This document shows positions 8,898-17,732 of a stretch of 64,000 nucleotides of DNA, piece after piece. Position 1 is the first letter of the stretch, and each line of letters starts with the position of its first letter. This DNA is from Acidovorax sp. 210-6 (lineage in GTDB: Bacteria; Pseudomonadota; Gammaproteobacteria; Burkholderiales; Burkholderiaceae_C). A model generated the notes under the pieces. The model was given only the letters and a program-made list of their open reading frames with translations, did not search any database and was not told where the DNA came from. The translations under genes were made by a program, and so were the position numbers. The DNA is taken from positions 2,604,001 to 2,668,000 of the forward strand of contig NZ_JAACJE010000001.1 in assembly GCF_010020825.1 (NCBI RefSeq), given 5' to 3'.

Positions 8898-11150
8898 ATG
8901 AAACCTGTTCTTCGTACAGGCGCTGGCGAACGCCATCGCTTTGCCCTGTTGCCGCTGTGCGCCCTGCTCGCCAGCCTGCCGTTTGCCACCCTGGCCCAAG
9001 AGGCCGCCCTGCAACCCGTCACTGTCAAGGCATCCAAGGCGGCGGTACAGCCCGCTGCCGTCAGCGAAGTGCCTGCCGACCAGATCGAAGCCAACCGCAC
9101 CCGCACCAGCGACACTGCCCATCTACTCAGCGGCCTGCCCGGCGTGAGCCTGTACGGAGCAGGCGGCGTTTCCAGCCTGCCCAGCGTGCATGGCCTGGCC
9201 GATGACCGGCTGCGCATCCAGGTTGATGGCATGGACCTGATTTCTGCCTGCGGCAACCACATGAACCCGCCGCTGTCCTATATCGACCCCTCGCGCGTCG
9301 GCAAGGTGCGCCTGTTTGCGGGCGTCACCCCCGTGAGCGTGGGCGGCGACAGCATTGGCGCCACCATCCAGGTGGAATCGGCGCCCCCCGAATTTGCCGC
9401 CGCTGGCCAGGGCAAGCTGCTCAAGGGCCAGGCGGGCACCCACTACCGCAGCAACGGCGACGGCGTGGGTCTGAACCTGTCTGCCACCTACGCCACTGAA
9501 CAGATGAGCCTGCGTTACGACGGCTCCACCGCCAAGGCAGACGACTACAAGGCCGGCGACGTCTTCAAGCCCGCGGGCGCTGCAGCCACCGACAAGCCCA
9601 CCCGCTGGCTGCCGGGCGACGTGGTGGGCTCTTCGAGCTACAAGACCACCAACCACGCCCTCGCCTACGCGCTGCGCAACGAAAACCACCTGGTCGAAAT
9701 GCGCCTGGGCCTGCAGGACATCCCGTACCAGAACTACCCCAACCAGCGCATGGACATGACGGGCAACGACAGCCACCAGTTCAACCTGCGCTACCAGGGC
9801 AACTACGCCTGGGGCCAGTTGCAGGCCCGCGCGTACCACGAGAAGACCCGCCACAGCATGAACTACGGCGAGGACAAGCAATACTGGTACGGCCCCGCAG
9901 GCAACGTGCCCGGCATGCCCATGGACACCGAGGGCAAGACCACCGGCCTGCGCGTTCAGGCCGAGCTGCCCCTGTCGGCACGCGACACGCTGCGCGTGGG
10001 CAGCGAGCTGCAGAACTACCGCCTGGACGACTGGTGGCTGCCCTCGGGCGGCGGCATGGCACCCAACACCTTCTGGAACATCCGCGACGGCCAGCGCGAC
10101 CGCTTTGACGTGTATGGCGAATGGGAAGCCCGCTGGAACCCGCAATGGCTCTCGCAGATCGGCCTGCGCAGCAGCCATGTGCGCACCAACAGCGGCGCCG
10201 TGCAGGGCTACAACAACAGCTACGACATGGACGCCAACGCCTTCAACGCCAAGGACCGCAAGCGCAGCGACAGCAACATCGACCTGACCGCGCTGGCACG
10301 CTACACGCCCAATGCCAACGCCAGCTACGAGTTCGGCTTTGCGCACAAGACGCGCTCGCCCAACCTGTACGAGCGTTACACCTGGGCCACCGGCGGCATG
10401 GCCATGCGCATGATCAACCTGGTGGGCGACGGCAACGGCTACGTGGGCAACCCGGACCTCAAGCCCGAGACCGCCAACACCCTGAGCGCCACGGCCGACT
10501 GGCACGACGCCACGGGCGAGCGCTGGGGTGTCAAGTTCACGCCCTACCTCACCTACGTGAACAACTACATCGACGCCAAGCGCTGCGGCGGCGGTGGCGG
10601 CATGTCGGCTTGCACCAACGCCAACCTCACGGCCAGCAACGCCTTTGTCTATCTGCGCTACCTGAACCAGGACGCACGCCTGCATGGCTTTGACCTGTCG
10701 GGCTTTACCGACCTGGGCAAGCACGGCCAGTGGGGCCAGTTCACGCTGAGCGGCGTGCTGAGCTATGTGAACGGCAAGAACCGCACCACGGGCGACCACC
10801 TCTACAACATCATGCCGCTGAACGCGCGCGTGGCCCTGACCCAGCGCCTGGGCGCCTGGACGACCAGCGCCGAGCTGCAGGTGGTGGACGGCAAGACCCG
10901 CGTGAACGCCGAGCGCAACGAGCTGACCACCGCTGGCTACGGCCTGGTGAACCTGCGCGCCAGCTACGAATGGAAGCAAGTGCGCCTGGACTTCGGCATC
11001 GACAACCTGTTCGACCGCTTCTACAACCACCCCCAAGGCGGCGCCTATGTGGGCCAGGGTCGCACCATGGCCGGCACCGCCGTGCCCTGGGGCGTGCGCA
11101 TACCGGGCATGGGCCGTTCGTTCAACGTGGGGGTGACCGTCAAGTTCTGA
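8898..11150 (+). CDS. TonB-dependent copper receptor (OprC/NosA-like)
   Basis: A 750-residue outer-membrane receptor. The signal peptide ends near residue 34 (TLAQEA). The plug domain spans about 40-160 and the 22-strand barrel follows, ending in the C-terminal Phe (VGVTVKF) required for outer-membrane insertion. The plug segment ISACGNHMNPPLSYIDP carries the Cys/His/Met cluster seen in copper receptors of the OprC/NosA group. Further Met-rich loops occur (residues about 280-290, 330-345 and 505-515). It would import copper with energy from TonB-ExbBD, none of which is in this window. The partner DUF2946 gene is immediately upstream, and repeat copy 2 provides a strong terminator downstream. 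Confidence 0.88.
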   Translation: MKPVLRTGAGERHRFALLPLCALLASLPFATLAQEAALQPVTVKASKAAVQPAAVSEVPADQIEANRTRTSDTAHLLSGLPGVSLYGAGGVSSLPSVHGLADDRLRIQVDGMDLISACGNHMNPPLSYIDPSRVGKVRLFAGVTPVSVGGDSIGATIQVESAPPEFAAAGQGKLLKGQAGTHYRSNGDGVGLNLSATYATEQMSLRYDGSTAKADDYKAGDVFKPAGAAATDKPTRWLPGDVVGSSSYKTTNHALAYALRNENHLVEMRLGLQDIPYQNYPNQRMDMTGNDSHQFNLRYQGNYAWGQLQARAYHEKTRHSMNYGEDKQYWYGPAGNVPGMPMDTEGKTTGLRVQAELPLSARDTLRVGSELQNYRLDDWWLPSGGGMAPNTFWNIRDGQRDRFDVYGEWEARWNPQWLSQIGLRSSHVRTNSGAVQGYNNSYDMDANAFNAKDRKRSDSNIDLTALARYTPNANASYEFGFAHKTRSPNLYERYTWATGGMAMRMINLVGDGNGYVGNPDLKPETANTLSATADWHDATGERWGVKFTPYLTYVNNYIDAKRCGGGGGMSACTNANLTASNAFVYLRYLNQDARLHGFDLSGFTDLGKHGQWGQFTLSGVLSYVNGKNRTTGDHLYNIMPLNARVALTQRLGAWTTSAELQVVDGKTRVNAERNELTTAGYGLVNLRASYEWKQVRLDFGIDNLFDRFYNHPQGGAYVGQGRTMAGTAVPWGVRIPGMGRSFNVGVTVKF

Positions 11151-11209
11151 CGCTCCCCAGGGCCAAGGCGGCGGGGCCCCATGCAACCGCCGCCAAGTTA
11201 CTCCATATT

Positions 11210-11256
11210 TGATAGCACCTCGCGCTTTATCCATAAGCGCCAGGTGCTTTTTTAAT
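11210..11256 (+). repeat. Dispersed two-hairpin intergenic repeat, copy 2
   Basis: The core GCGCTT-TATCCAT-AAGCGC (11222-11240), preceded by GATAGC, matches the other copies. Only half of the first stem is retained. Confidence 0.75.
11214..11253 (+). terminator. Terminator after the copper receptor gene, built on repeat copy 2
   Basis: AGCACCT (11214-11220) pairs with AGGTGCT (11242-11248) outside the GCGCTT/AAGCGC stem. This gives about 13 bp with one C-C mismatch, followed by a T run to 11253. Confidence 0.8.
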
Positions 11257-11321
11257 ATGCAAAATCTGGCCTCAGGCGCATCGCGGCACAATGCACACCA
11301 ACACCTTCACCCTTGCCACCC

Positions 11322-11510
11322 ATGCAGTCCCACGAAGCCCCTCCCTTCCAGATGTACATGTGCGCCGTCTGCGGCTGGGTCTATGACGAAGCGCAGGGCC
11401 GCCCGCAGGACGGATTGGCACCCGGCACCCGCTGGGCCGACGTGCCCGAGGACTGGTGCTGCCCGGAGTGCGGCGTGAAGAAGGCCGACTTCGACCTGGT
11501 GGCTTTCTGA
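11322..11510 (+). CDS. Rubredoxin
   Basis: A 62-residue electron-transfer protein with the two knuckles that bind one iron, CAVCG and CCPECG, separated by the usual spacing and the conserved WVYDEAQG and DVPEDW segments. The ATG at 11322 is preferred; a TTG at 11313 could add three residues. Rubredoxins shuttle single electrons to hydroxylases, oxygen reductases or detoxifying enzymes in the cytoplasm. The partner is not evident. It is followed 26 bases later by a RusA-like gene and may share its transcript. Confidence 0.93.
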   Translation: MQSHEAPPFQMYMCAVCGWVYDEAQGRPQDGLAPGTRWADVPEDWCCPECGVKKADFDLVAF

Positions 11511-11536
11511 GAACGTGTTCTGAAGGAACCCACGCC

Positions 11537-12094
11537 ATGGAATTCCGCCTGATCTACGAAGGCCCCTTGCACGGCCAGGGCGCCAAGTCTGGCCACAAAT
11601 GGGAAATCCGCCGCGCCCTGCACCCGCAGCTGCAGCGCCTGTGGCGCGAGCGCCCGCTCAAGGACGCCGCGTCCAGCCTGCTGGCCCACCCGGCGCTGCC
11701 AGACAAGCCCTCGGTCATCGTCGAAAAGGGCGGCCTGCTGTTCGCGCCGCTGGTCACGCAGCGGCTGGACTTGTACGCCGAGCTGTCGGTGCTGCTGTTC
11801 CGCCAGCAGCCACGCGGCACCTTGATCACCGACGGCGGCGACATCGACAACCGGCTCAAGACCCTGCTCGACGGTCTGCGCGTGCCCCACGGCTCCATGG
11901 AGGGCCGCACCGAACTGCCGCCCCAGCCCGACCCCACACCTTTTTTCTGCCTGCTGGAAGACGATTCGCTGGTCACCAAGGTGGCGGTGGAGTCCGAACA
12001 ACTGCTGCGCCCCGCCAAACCCGACGAGGTGGTGGCCATCATCAGCGTGCACGTCAAAAAGACCGTGCTTTCGCACCACAACATGACGCTTTGA
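11537..12094 (+). CDS. RusA-like conserved protein
   Basis: A 185-residue protein I could not place in a named family with certainty. It contains GDIDNRLKTLLDGL near residue 100 and EDDSLV near residue 140. These match the D-x-D-N-x-x-K and D-D acidic motifs of the RusA fold, whose members resolve Holliday junctions. The rest is unlike phage RusA and longer, and no other recombination gene is near, so nuclease activity is an inference. The ATG at 11537 follows GAAGGAA. It lies downstream of rubredoxin and upstream of the hemerythrin-GGDEF gene. Confidence 0.55.
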   Translation: MEFRLIYEGPLHGQGAKSGHKWEIRRALHPQLQRLWRERPLKDAASSLLAHPALPDKPSVIVEKGGLLFAPLVTQRLDLYAELSVLLFRQQPRGTLITDGGDIDNRLKTLLDGLRVPHGSMEGRTELPPQPDPTPFFCLLEDDSLVTKVAVESEQLLRPAKPDEVVAIISVHVKKTVLSHHNMTL

Positions 12095-12232
12095 CGGACA
12101 TCAAGACCGCCGCCTCTCTTCTGTCGCGCAGTGCCTACAGTCGGTGGCACGGGAGCGCAATCTGGGCAGAGCGCCACACCATGCGGCAACATCTGGCTAC
12201 ACAATGGAGACGCCCTGCCCCCGCTGTGTCCC

Positions 12233-13342
12233 ATGACCGCCCTATTTGCCTGGAACGACGCGTTCGTCACCCACCTGCCCTCGGTGGACGAACAGCATCG
12301 CAAGCTCGTCGATCTGATCAACGGGCTCAGCGAACTGTGCATGTCCGCCGAGGACATCCATCCCAGGGACTTTGAAGCTGCGCGCGATGCCCTCGCACGC
12401 TACGCCCAGGAGCATTTCAGCGACGAAGAATGGCACATGCAGCGCAGCGGCGTGGACCCCAGGCACCAGGAACAGCACTGCGCGGCACACCGCGGCTTCC
12501 TCAGGGAAGTGCAGATGCTGGGCAACGTCAACCACGGCATCAGCACCGAGCGCACACGCAATCTGCTGGACTACCTGGTGCACTGGCTGACCTACCACAT
12601 CCTGGGCATAGACCAAAGCATGGCCCGGCAGGCCCTGGCCATCCGGGCGGGCAAAACACCCGCACAGGCCTACGAAGACGACACCCGCGAATCGCTGGCC
12701 GACCAGGAGCCGCTGATCCATGCACTGCGCGGGCTGCTGCAAATGCTATCGCTGAGCAACGCCGAGCTGCGCAAGTTCAACCACGATCTGGAGCAGCGCG
12801 TGGCCCAGCGCACGGCCGACCTTGAATACGCCAACCGGCAGTTGCAAATGCTCTCCAGCCAGGACGACCTCACCGGCCTGCCCAACCGCCGCTTTGCCGT
12901 GGCCGCGCTCAACGAGCTGTGGGCCGAGGCGCGGCGCGACGGCACGCCGATGTCCGTGCTGTTGCTGGACGCCGACCACTTCAAGCCCGTGAACGACCAG
13001 TTCGGCCACGCCGTGGGCGACGAACTGCTGCGCCACCTGGCCCAGCGACTGCGCAATGCCGTGCGCAGCAGCGACATCGTCTGCCGCATCGGTGGCGATG
13101 AGTTCCTCGTCATCTGCCCGCGCAGCAACCTGCAAGGCGCAGTGCGGGCCGCGCAAAAAATCCTGGACAGCCAGGAGCCCTTTCTGACCGCCCAGGCCCA
13201 GCCCTGCTGGGACGGCTCCCTGAGCATCGGCATTGCCGAGGTGGACGCCGCCATGCTGCACACCGAAGACCTGCTCAAACGCGCCGACCGCGCACTCTAC
13301 GAGGCCAAGCAAAAAGGCGGCTCTCGCGCAATGACAAGCTGA
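12233..13342 (+). CDS. Bacteriohemerythrin-GGDEF diguanylate cyclase
   Basis: A 369-residue fusion protein. Residues 1-135 are a hemerythrin domain. The di-iron ligands look complete: DEQH near 22, HFSDEE near 62-67, a HxxxH pair near 86-90 and HILGID near 123-128. A helical or coiled-coil linker (about 160-205) joins it to a GGDEF domain with the intact motif RIGGDEF near 286. The RSSD inhibitory site lies exactly five residues upstream. The family synthesises c-di-GMP from two GTP, and hemerythrin binds O2, so cyclase activity is probably tuned by oxygen or redox state. No transmembrane helix is seen, so it is cytoplasmic. Confidence 0.88.
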   Translation: MTALFAWNDAFVTHLPSVDEQHRKLVDLINGLSELCMSAEDIHPRDFEAARDALARYAQEHFSDEEWHMQRSGVDPRHQEQHCAAHRGFLREVQMLGNVNHGISTERTRNLLDYLVHWLTYHILGIDQSMARQALAIRAGKTPAQAYEDDTRESLADQEPLIHALRGLLQMLSLSNAELRKFNHDLEQRVAQRTADLEYANRQLQMLSSQDDLTGLPNRRFAVAALNELWAEARRDGTPMSVLLLDADHFKPVNDQFGHAVGDELLRHLAQRLRNAVRSSDIVCRIGGDEFLVICPRSNLQGAVRAAQKILDSQEPFLTAQAQPCWDGSLSIGIAEVDAAMLHTEDLLKRADRALYEAKQKGGSRAMTS

Positions 13343-13384
13343 GGCCGTGCCGCCAGGGCCACCGCCCTTGGGCGAGAATGCGGC

Positions 13385-14473
13385 ATGCCTTTCCAGACCG
13401 AACCCGCCTACACCCACGGCCAGGCCCAACGCACCGCCGTGCTGCTGTGCAACCTGGGCACGCCCGACGCCCCCACCCCCAGCGCACTGCGCCGCTACCT
13501 GGGCCAGTTCCTGGCCGACCCGCGCGTGGTCGAAATTCCGCGCCTGCTGTGGCTGCCCATCCTGCACGGCATCATCCTGCGCACCCGGCCCGCCAAATCC
13601 GCCGCCAAGTACGCCAGCATCTGGCGCCCCGAAGGCTCACCCCTGGCCTACTGGACGCAGCAGCAGGCCACGCTGCTGCGCGGCTGGCTCGGCGAGGCGG
13701 GCTGCAACGTGCTGGTGCGCCCGGCCATGCGCTACGGCAACCCGTCCATTGCCAGCCAGCTCGACGCGCTCAAGGCCGAGGGCGCCACGCGCATCCTCAT
13801 CCTGCCGCTGTACCCGCAGTACTCGGGCACCACCACGGCCAGCGTGTTCGATGCGGTGTACGCCTGGGCGGGCCGTCAGCGCCATGTGCCCGAGCTGCGC
13901 TTCGTCAACCGCTACCACGACGACCCACTCTACATCGAGGCCCTGGCCCGCCGCATCGAAGCGCACTGGAAGGAGCACGGCCAGCCCGACCGACTGGTGA
14001 TGAGCTTTCATGGCGTGCCCGAACGCACCCTGCACCTGGGCGACCCCTACCACTGCGAAAGCCACAAGACCGCCCGCCTGCTGGCCGAGCGCCTGGGTCT
14101 GCGCAAGGACCGCTGGCAGCTCACCTTCCAGTCGCGCTTTGGCAAGGCCAAGTGGCTGGAGCCCGCCACCGAGCCCACCCTGGTGGCGCTGGCCCAGAGC
14201 GGCACGCGCCGTGTGGACGTGGTGTGCCCCGGCTTCACCAGCGACTGCCTGGAAACACTGGAAGAAATCGCCCAGGAAGCGCGCGAGGCCTTTGTGCACG
14301 CGGGGGGCAAGGAGTTCCACTACATCCCCTGCCTGAACGACAGCCCTGCCTGGATCGGTGCCCTGAGCCAGATCGCGCAGCAGCACTTGGCAGGCTGGCC
14401 GGTGCAGCCCCCGGACCAGGCCACGCTGGAGCGCGCGCGCGACATCGCCCTGGCCAGTGGCGCACCGCGCTGA
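13385..14473 (+). CDS. hemH: Ferrochelatase
   Basis: A 362-residue enzyme inserting Fe2+ into protoporphyrin IX in the last step of haem synthesis. The N-terminal VLLCNLGTPDAP, the catalytic His in MSFHGVPERTL, and the acidic metal-path helix in GFTSDCLETLEEI are all present. No C-terminal extension or [2Fe-2S] Cys cluster is seen. It starts 42 bases after the hemerythrin-GGDEF gene; the ribosome-binding site is weak. Haem is also needed by the SdhCD subunits encoded further along. Confidence 0.96.
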   Translation: MPFQTEPAYTHGQAQRTAVLLCNLGTPDAPTPSALRRYLGQFLADPRVVEIPRLLWLPILHGIILRTRPAKSAAKYASIWRPEGSPLAYWTQQQATLLRGWLGEAGCNVLVRPAMRYGNPSIASQLDALKAEGATRILILPLYPQYSGTTTASVFDAVYAWAGRQRHVPELRFVNRYHDDPLYIEALARRIEAHWKEHGQPDRLVMSFHGVPERTLHLGDPYHCESHKTARLLAERLGLRKDRWQLTFQSRFGKAKWLEPATEPTLVALAQSGTRRVDVVCPGFTSDCLETLEEIAQEAREAFVHAGGKEFHYIPCLNDSPAWIGALSQIAQQHLAGWPVQPPDQATLERARDIALASGAPR

Positions 14474-14522
14474 CGCAGCGCCCCCTGCACGCCCGTGCCT
14501 AGATTGGCGCGGTTTGCACCGT

Positions 14523-14549
14523 GTTCGCACTGGTAAAAATAGTGTGAAC
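14523..14549. terminator. Possible hairpin between hemH and the transglutaminase-like gene
   Basis: GTTCGCACT (14523-14531) pairs with AGTGTGAAC (14541-14549), nine pairs including one G-U. It lies between two convergent genes, so it may act on either. There is no T run of note. Confidence 0.35.
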
Positions 14550-14554
14550 AGGCC

Positions 14555-16552
14555 CTAGCGTTTTTTGGGTTTGCGTACCGCCTTTTTCTTGGGGCCGCTG
14601 TTCTTGCTGGTCGCTGCCGCCGTCGGCTTCTGCAGGCGGTAGAACACCTGGCCCTGCAGGCTGCGCGCCACAGGCTCCGCCTGCGCCATCCAATCCCGCA
14701 TGTAGCCGGGCTCGCACAGGCCCTGGGGCGTGTGGTCGTGCAGGCTGCGCAGCACCTGCACCCCCTGGGCCGTGCGCTGGTAGCTCCCGCGGTAGTCCAG
14801 CGTGGCATGGCGCGAGTCGAACGCCTCGGGCAGGCGCGTGAACTGCACGCCGGGCGCCAGGGTGATGTCGTAGCGCTCCTCGCTGTGGTAGCCGTAGCAG
14901 CGCACGCGGCGCTGGGGCGCGGTGAAGTCGCCCACCGCCAGGCGCACCACCGACAGGGGCAAATCCACCACCGGCGCCAGCACAAAGGCCCCTTGCGTGC
15001 CCGACTGCAGGAAGTTGTCGATGTCAAAGCGCAGCTCCACGGCGTAGCGGTCGGACAGCAGCAACGCGTCCGACAGGTCGCCCCGGTCCAGCTCCCCCTT
15101 GCCTTTGTAGCCCGAGCGCGCCAGCAGCCTGCGCACAAAGTCGCGCTGTGCGTCGGCCTGCAGCTCGCGCATGTAGGCACGCATGCGCGCCGCCTGGGTG
15201 CCCTCGAACTCCACGCGCAGGTGCCCGCTGGCGCTGCCATCGGCGGCCACCCGCATCGTGGTGTGCACGCGCTGCACCGCCTGTGCGGCGGGGCCTGCGG
15301 GAATGCGGCGCAACGGGTCTTGCGAGCCCACGTGCACCACCGGCTTGGCATAGGCATTGGCAGGCAGGTGGCCGAACGGAATCTGCTTGGCCGTCGCATC
15401 CACATACATCTGCCAGTCGGGCAGGTAGTTGATCACATGGTTGGCGCTGGCCACCACCGGCAGGCCCGGCAGGTCGTAGGTGTCGCCTGCGTTGACGAGC
15501 ACCTGCTCACTGCGGATGCCCGCCGCCCCCAGCAGCGCCTGCAGCAAGGTGGCGTGGTCCTTGCAGTCGCCCATGCGGTTCTCGAGCACGGTGTCGGTGT
15601 CGCGCGGCACCACGGCCCCTACGCCAATGCAGTTGCCACCGTAGGTGATGTGGGTGGACACCCATTCGTACAACAGGCGGGCGCGTTCGCGCGGCTCCTG
15701 CACGGTGCCCACGATGCTTTGCGCCAGCGTGCGCACGCGTTCGGTGGGTTCGGCCTTGGGCAGCGCACGCTCGCCGTAGGCGCGGGCGATGGCGGCGTAG
15801 TCGGCAAAGGTGCTGGCCAACAGCACCGGGGTTTCTTCCAGGCGCCAGACGCCTTCATCGGCTTCGTTCCAGGTGCGTGGCTGGAGGTTGCGGTAGCGCC
15901 ACTCGCGCACGCTGAGCTCGCCCTCCGCTGCGCTGGGCTGTTCGTCCAGACCATGGGCCTCAAAGCGCAAGGGCAGCCCCTTGGGCGCACGCACCGTGAT
16001 GCGGCTGTCGGCGTGCACCACGAACGGAGAGAAGCTGTGCGCCACCGAGAACGCGCCGGGGAAGATGGCCTCCTTGTCCTCGATGCGGTACTTGACGGCC
16101 ACCGTGTCGCCCACGGCCAGGTCCGGAAACACCACCGTGATGCGCGTGCGGTCCGAGAAAAACGGCTTGCCGCCCTGGTGGCCATCGCTGGTCTGGGTCT
16201 GGAAGTTGTTGGCAGGCACATCGATGCGCCGCCCGTCCTGCTTGAGGGTGTAGGCCTCGAGCACCTGGCCTTGCTGGATACCGTTGCTGAACCCGATGCT
16301 GTAGGTCTTGAGGTCTTCCAGCGCCCCCGCCTGCAGCACCTGGTTGTGCAGTTCCTGCGTCATGGTGGCGCGCCCGTCCGGCCCCAGGTCGTAGCGCACA
16401 TGCCAGCGTTGCAGCGCCGAAGGTGCCTGGGCACCGGCAGCCGGTGCGGCCGCCGGCGTCTGCGCCCCTGCGGGCAGCGTCACGGCAAGCGCCAGCCCCC
16501 AGGCCCATGCTGCGCGCGAAAAGGCCGGGGTGAAACCAAACATACCAAGCAT
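14555..16552 (-). CDS. DUF3857 and transglutaminase-like domain protein, exported
   Basis: A 665-residue protein with an N-terminal signal peptide (about 1-32). A DUF3857 beta domain (about 45-230) is followed by a transglutaminase-like core. A catalytic triad is visible: Cys in RMGDCKDHATLL, His in ASANHVINYLPD and Asp in MYVDATAK. The family is thought to act in the periplasm on proteins or peptidoglycan-linked peptides, but the exact reaction is unknown. The C-terminus is a basic tail (KKKAVRKPKKR). The ATG at 16552 is chosen for GGAG eight bases upstream; a further in-frame ATG lies at 16543. It is divergent from the Sel1-repeat gene. Confidence 0.8.
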   Translation of the reverse strand: MLGMFGFTPAFSRAAWAWGLALAVTLPAGAQTPAAAPAAGAQAPSALQRWHVRYDLGPDGRATMTQELHNQVLQAGALEDLKTYSIGFSNGIQQGQVLEAYTLKQDGRRIDVPANNFQTQTSDGHQGGKPFFSDRTRITVVFPDLAVGDTVAVKYRIEDKEAIFPGAFSVAHSFSPFVVHADSRITVRAPKGLPLRFEAHGLDEQPSAAEGELSVREWRYRNLQPRTWNEADEGVWRLEETPVLLASTFADYAAIARAYGERALPKAEPTERVRTLAQSIVGTVQEPRERARLLYEWVSTHITYGGNCIGVGAVVPRDTDTVLENRMGDCKDHATLLQALLGAAGIRSEQVLVNAGDTYDLPGLPVVASANHVINYLPDWQMYVDATAKQIPFGHLPANAYAKPVVHVGSQDPLRRIPAGPAAQAVQRVHTTMRVAADGSASGHLRVEFEGTQAARMRAYMRELQADAQRDFVRRLLARSGYKGKGELDRGDLSDALLLSDRYAVELRFDIDNFLQSGTQGAFVLAPVVDLPLSVVRLAVGDFTAPQRRVRCYGYHSEERYDITLAPGVQFTRLPEAFDSRHATLDYRGSYQRTAQGVQVLRSLHDHTPQGLCEPGYMRDWMAQAEPVARSLQGQVFYRLQKPTAAATSKNSGPKKKAVRKPKKR

Positions 16553-16685
16553 CCGGGAGTCTCCGTTTCTATTGCAGCGCCAGCGCCGACGCGTGGCCGC
16601 CGATGGTAGTGGAGCTGCGGCACAATCCACGCGGCGCTGCAAACCGTTACACCTGGCTCACCGGCGCCTTTCCGTCCACCACACC

Positions 16686-17711
16686 ATGAACCACAGCATC
16701 TCTTCCCTGAGCCTGGAACCCCTGGACACACCAGAGACGCCCCAGCAACGTGGCTGCCCGCGCTGCCAGTACGTGCGCCAGGCCAGCGACACGGCCCCCG
16801 AATGGCAATGCCCACGCTGTGGCGTGGCCTATGACAAGGTGCAGCCAGGCGCCACTGCACCCCCGCCCTCCACGAGCAAAGCTTCGGCCGGCAAGGCGGC
16901 ACAGCGCAGCGCCCAGGCACAGTCGCCGCAGCCGCCTGGCCGGGCATCGGTCTCCAGCACACCCGAGCGACCCTGGGCGCTGATTGTTTTCACCGTGGGC
17001 ATGGTGCTGCTGCTGGGCCTGGTGGGCTGGAAATGGCAGGCCCGCCATTACCAAGCCGCCGAGCGCGCCGCCCGTGCCGCCGCCGATGCACAGGCCCAGA
17101 CCGTGGCCCAGGAAAAGGCGCGCCAGGACGAAGAAGCCCAGCTCAAGGCAGCAGAGGGCCTCTGGCGCAGCCACAAGAGCGAACAGGCACTGCCCACCGT
17201 CGAGGCCATGGCCCAGCAGGGCCACCCCAGGGCCATGGTGCTGCTGGGGCTGATGCACTGGGAAGGGCGTGGCGGCATGCCCAAGAACCCCACCCTGGCC
17301 CTGCAATGGCTGCAAAAGGCAGCACAGCAGGGTTCGGCCCTGGCCGCTGTGTGGCTGGGCTACATCCATGAGAAAGGCCCGCAGGACATGCGCCAGCCCA
17401 GCCTGGCCGAAAACTGGTACCGCAAGGCCGCCAGGGCGGGCGACTCCACCGGCCTGTACAGCCTGGGCAAGCTCTACGCGCAGGACCTGCCCGGCGTGGG
17501 CTACCGCCCGGTGCAAGCGCTGATGCTGCTGGAGCTGGCCATGCGCGACTTCAACGCCAACCCGACGCAGGAATCAATGACTCCGAACAACCAGAGCGCC
17601 TTCTGGGCGCAGGGCGCCATGCGGTCGCTGGAGCCGCGCATGTCCATCACGGATGCGGCCCAGGCACGCCGCCTGGCCGACGCCTGGAAGCCAGGGATGC
17701 CGCTGGAATAG
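16686..17711 (+). CDS. Zinc-ribbon, single-TM, Sel1-repeat protein
   Basis: A 341-residue protein. Two CPRC motifs (residues about 24-27 and 42-45) form a zinc ribbon. A Pro/Ser/Ala-rich linker is followed by one transmembrane helix (about 99-120) and an Ala/Gln-rich helical stretch. Three Sel1 (TPR-like) repeats follow from about 165 to 270, with AMVLLGLMHWEGRG as the first. Sel1 proteins are scaffolds for protein complexes, often at the cell envelope; this one's partner is unknown. The ATG at 16686 is chosen because upstream in-frame codons overlap the divergent promoter region. Confidence 0.7.
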   Translation: MNHSISSLSLEPLDTPETPQQRGCPRCQYVRQASDTAPEWQCPRCGVAYDKVQPGATAPPPSTSKASAGKAAQRSAQAQSPQPPGRASVSSTPERPWALIVFTVGMVLLLGLVGWKWQARHYQAAERAARAAADAQAQTVAQEKARQDEEAQLKAAEGLWRSHKSEQALPTVEAMAQQGHPRAMVLLGLMHWEGRGGMPKNPTLALQWLQKAAQQGSALAAVWLGYIHEKGPQDMRQPSLAENWYRKAARAGDSTGLYSLGKLYAQDLPGVGYRPVQALMLLELAMRDFNANPTQESMTPNNQSAFWAQGAMRSLEPRMSITDAAQARRLADAWKPGMPLE

Positions 17712-17732
17712 CGGCCCCTGCGGGTGCTGCGC

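Noticed and set aside
9123-11291. Very long open frame (about 720 codons) on the minus strand across the copper receptor gene
   Set aside because: It is antisense to a well-supported receptor, has low-complexity His/Val/Ala composition, and arises from GC-rich codon use.
12131-12232. N-terminal extension of the hemerythrin-GGDEF protein
   Set aside because: The extra residues show no pattern; the hemerythrin fold begins at the ATG at 12233 with the usual F-x-W-x-D start.
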